DNA from: Dasyornis broadbenti
Lineage: Eukaryota > Chordata > Aves > Passeriformes > Dasyornithidae
DNA length: 64,000 nucleotides
Assembly (NCBI GenBank): GCA_013397935.1
Contig: VZRN01004715.1
Coordinates: 1,082,217-1,146,216 of the forward strand
Direction: 5' to 3'
Shown: in pieces, positions 61,124 through 64,000 of the stretch
How positions within the stretch are numbered: position 1 is the first letter of the stretch
Layout: every line of letters begins with the position of its first letter
The notes under the pieces: generated by a model
The model's input: the letters and a program-made list of their open reading frames with translations, nothing else
Told to the model about the DNA's origin: nothing
The model's database searches: none
Made by a program: the position numbers and the translations under genes

Positions 61124-63456
61124 AATTCTTTTTATGGACTGGCAAAGATCAGCTTTTGTCAAAGAAACTACTCATTCAGAAGCCAACTCAGAATTTAACT
61201 TAGAAGATGTATGACAGAAATAAGACTTTGTCTCTGCACATGTGGTTTTCAGACCACTCCCATGAAAGCAAGGCGGCATTTCCAGTGATATAAAGTCTAA
61301 TATTTATAGTTTTCATGGCTACTGTATTACAGTCCTAGTTCCTTTTAGGAAAAAGAATAAAATAATATTGTTAGTTCTTTATTTTTCCATCATGGAGAAA
61401 TTGATGCTGTCAGAATGATGATGCCTGAATCTTGATTTTGGAACTGTGTGCTTTATTGTGGTAGTTGTTACTTGTCTAGTTAAATATTCATGATAATGGG
61501 GTATATATAATAATATTACACGTAGCAAAGAAGAGAAATGATTGCAAGTATAGAAAACTTGCATACGAAAACATTTTCTAATGGAAAACACTTTGACATG
61601 GAATTTGTTCTGATGTGTCTGTGGGTAGCTTCTCATAAATATGAAGTTCAGATGACTTGCTTAGATACTTTAGTGGAGAATTTATTCATTTAACAAAATC
61701 AAAAAGATTCATCTTCTTCTAGGCCACACTGTACATTGTTTCTAACCACAATTCGATGATTGCCAAAACTGCCTCCACGTGCAATTGGGTAAGCAGCACT
61801 CGGCAAAAGCTTACATTTCATGTTTGATAGCTGGTATTCATTCCCATGCTTTATCAAAGACTCCAGACTTAAGATGAGCACCGATTGCCGAATGGGCTAC
61901 TTGAAGGTCATTTAACTTCTATGCAACCTTAGCAAATTATTTCTATGTTCACTGGCACAGGGTTTGGATTTGTTCTGGAGTGGTATGCAGATTTGTATTT
62001 TGATAAATAAAGCACTTCTATAGATTTAAATATTTTAGTAGATGTTTTACTGAATTTTTCTGTTCCATTAATTTAGAAGATAAAAGTCCAATTGTAATTT
62101 TATTTTGCTTTGAAGTAAAGATTAATTCAGATTGATAAAAGTAACAAACTTATTTTGCACAACAGCAAATCTCAACAAAAAGAGAAAAAGATCCTAAAAA
62201 CTCCAGTCTGTTGGCATAGTTTAAAGATGCTTAAATAACAACAGAAAGATTATGATTAGGATTTTAATACTGTACTTTTTTTACTCCACTGCCCTGCGAA
62301 AACTCGTCTCAGGTTATATTAACTTTGCATTGAACACGTCCATTAAGTTTTTTTAATGTATTTATGCTGCAATATTGCAAACACTGTCATATATGGAATT
62401 CATTGATTTTAATGGTAAAAGGTATAGATTCTTAATATAGTTTTAGGCCTCAAGTAATCATTTAGTGTCAGTGTAAAGTAAAGGAAATGTAAACACAAAC
62501 AATGGTAGCTATGAACATTCACCTAGGGCAAAAGCAGATCCAATGCTCCCTACATCCAATAGTTTGAATTTGCAGAGCTGAGTCCCTAGACAGACACAAA
62601 GCCTATAATTTTTTGTCAACAGTGACTGTTGTTATTCTACTCCAAGTAAATTGTCTGTGGATTAAAAGACCACCAAATGAACCTGAATATTTGCAGGTTT
62701 TCATAAGGATATATCAGGAAAGTGATTTCTTTCCGCCAAGAGATACAGCATTATCTTTGTGGTTAACACTTTTCATTATGCTATACAAAATAACTTTGTG
62801 ATCCTATAATTATTTTTACATTCATTATTTTAGAGTTTGTAGAATTTCCCCCCTCTTGCTAAATAATGAGTGACCTGTTTTGAACTATACAAGAGTTTTG
62901 AAAGGAGAAACTATTCACACATGAAGGAGTATAGAAAAGCTGTGATTTTCTGCTTGACTTAAAATCAGTTTATGATTCAGTTATAAGAAGGTTAATCAAA
63001 CTGAACTAAAATGGAAAAGAATCACATAGAAATGCAAAAAGAGATCATTATTTTTTCAGAATAACATATTTATATGCACACAAACTGATGAGATGTTTTC
63101 TGTTTGTTCCTGTCATGAAAACTCTATAGCTTTATACTTACGATCTTTGGTTACCCATAACTGAGGAACACTGATTTCAAATGAGACCCTGTTTTGCAAT
63201 ATGGCAGTTCCTAAGACATTCTGACACAAAAACATGTGAATTAAATAAAGAATCTACCTAGCTCTTGAAAATGTTGCATTAAAAGAACATTTATATATAT
63301 TTTAATGCATTAGCAATTAGCAGGTTTGTTACAAGAAATAATAAGCCAAAGCAGAGAAAATATTTCTCTTTTTAAAAGCAAATTAATTTCAAATTTCAGC
63401 TTTATTAGGGTTAGTTCTCCTGTATAAAGGAAATATAATTAGATTTATTTTTGCAG
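61124..63456. other. Unique noncoding interval
   Basis: No gene or repeat family was recognised; open frames are at most 85 codons. Confidence 0.55.
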
Positions 63457-63790
63457 GAAGAGTGTAATGTCATGTCTCCAAAAAAAAGTATTTTCTCAGG
63501 AGTTCTTTACGAAACACAAAGGTCTAATGAGATATTTACCTGTATTAGTCAAGACTGTACCCACATACCCACAGTGTTTGTGCTTGTTAAAGCCTTTCAG
63601 TCATTCTAGGCTTAAGGAAATAGTGTCCAAATGTACCATATTTAGCTTCTATCTCAAATTCTCCCGAGCTGTCAATTTAGGTGTTAAAGAGACCATTTGT
63701 AAAGCTTGGCTGGGATTTGCCATTATTGACTGGAATGTGTGTTTATCATTACATTCAATGATGAAAGTGGAACATGTAGCATATGAATAA
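63457..63790 (+). other. Exon-like block / conserved-looking element
   Basis: An acceptor-like atttatttttgcag ends at 63456. Two frames stay open after it: one of about 50 codons, and one of 111 codons that contains an ATG at 63467 and runs to a TAA at 63788-63790. An AATAAA overlaps that stop. The peptide (for example LKEIVSKCTIFSFYLKFS) matches no family I know. From 63600 the DNA has even composition with words such as GAGCTGTCAATT and CCATTATTGACTGG, the look of a vertebrate conserved noncoding element. I favour a noncoding element over an exon. Confidence 0.2.
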
Positions 63791-64000
63791 ATGTCAGCAG
63801 ATGTTTCTTTTAAATGGCCTGATTTCAACCTCCTGTTGTTTGTCTTGAATACAAATATTAAAAAAGAGAAAAAGGCAGAATTTTTTATGACATAAGTGCA
63901 AGGGTAGTTATATTAAAAAACAACAAAAATAATGATGAAAGTCAGAGAAGAACAAGGAAAGTATAATTAATAAGAATTATGTTGATGCTTTCATGCTACT
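63791..64000. other. Unique noncoding end of window
   Basis: A-rich sequence with nothing recognised. Confidence 0.5.

Noticed and set aside
60842..61214. 118-codon frame rich in phenylalanine
   Set aside because: It is produced by the poly-T tract; the non-repeat ends show no motif.
1..64000. tRNA, rRNA, CRISPR, bacterial operon or intact transposon
   Set aside because: No A/B-box pair, no rRNA-like segment, no spaced repeats of constant unit and no transposase-like or reverse-transcriptase-like frame was seen.

Overview
The window looks like an AT-rich stretch of a vertebrate nuclear chromosome, most likely a bird. The best evidence is a CR1 LINE 3' end in reverse orientation near 54.96-55.06 kb. 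It carries the familiar 'aagatcatctag' and 'ccaacccccctgccatgg' blocks and a decayed 8-bp tail, and that CR1 type is typical of birds. Two weaker CR1-like remnants (about 13.9 and 55.8 kb), pentanucleotide microsatellites (CTTTT and ACCAA), low CpG and very low repeat content fit the same picture. No operons, ribosome binding sites, rRNA, tRNA, CRISPR array or insertion sequence was found. The species and locus cannot be named from the sequence alone.

Most of the 64 kb reads as intron or intergenic DNA. No long multi-exon gene can be read through it, and no protein family was recognised. Most open frames are short, low-complexity or chance frames. The strongest coding candidate is a 93-nt exon-like block at 23424-23516 on the + strand, with a sharp rise in GC/CpG, an acceptor, a donor and one open phase-1/phase-1 frame. 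Weaker exon-like blocks lie at 1762-1826, 25328-25396, 32327-32392 and 63457-63790, and a 130-codon minus-strand open frame lies at 46407-46799. If any of these are real, the window is probably the inside or 3' part of a large-intron gene on the + strand.

Layout: 0-6 kb is unique sequence with a 47-bp near-perfect palindrome at 198-244. At 6.25-6.5 kb there is a (CTTTT)29 microsatellite grading into poly-T with an N. From 6.5 to 19 kb the sequence is mostly unique, with a CR1-like remnant at 13.9 kb and a conserved-looking block at 16.8-17.2 kb. Poly-T tracts holding runs of N occur at 19.34-19.42 and 31.80-31.86 kb. The 23-33 kb part holds the exon candidates, an (ACCAA)13 array, a CTCF-like site at 29.4 kb and a GC-richer island at 32.3-32.5 kb. 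From 35 to 43 kb lie several blocks of mixed composition with clustered homeodomain-, E-box-, AP-1- and X-box-like words, which may be conserved noncoding elements. From 46 to 64 kb lie the 130-codon frame, a 12-bp hairpin, the clear CR1 fragment, short tandem duplications, a 110-bp poly-T tract and a last conserved-looking block at 63.6-63.8 kb.

Long poly-T runs are strongly biased to the + strand (six runs of 15 or more, against one poly-A run of that size). I found no clear evidence of a new biological system. The observations below are leads to be tested by alignment and transcript data.
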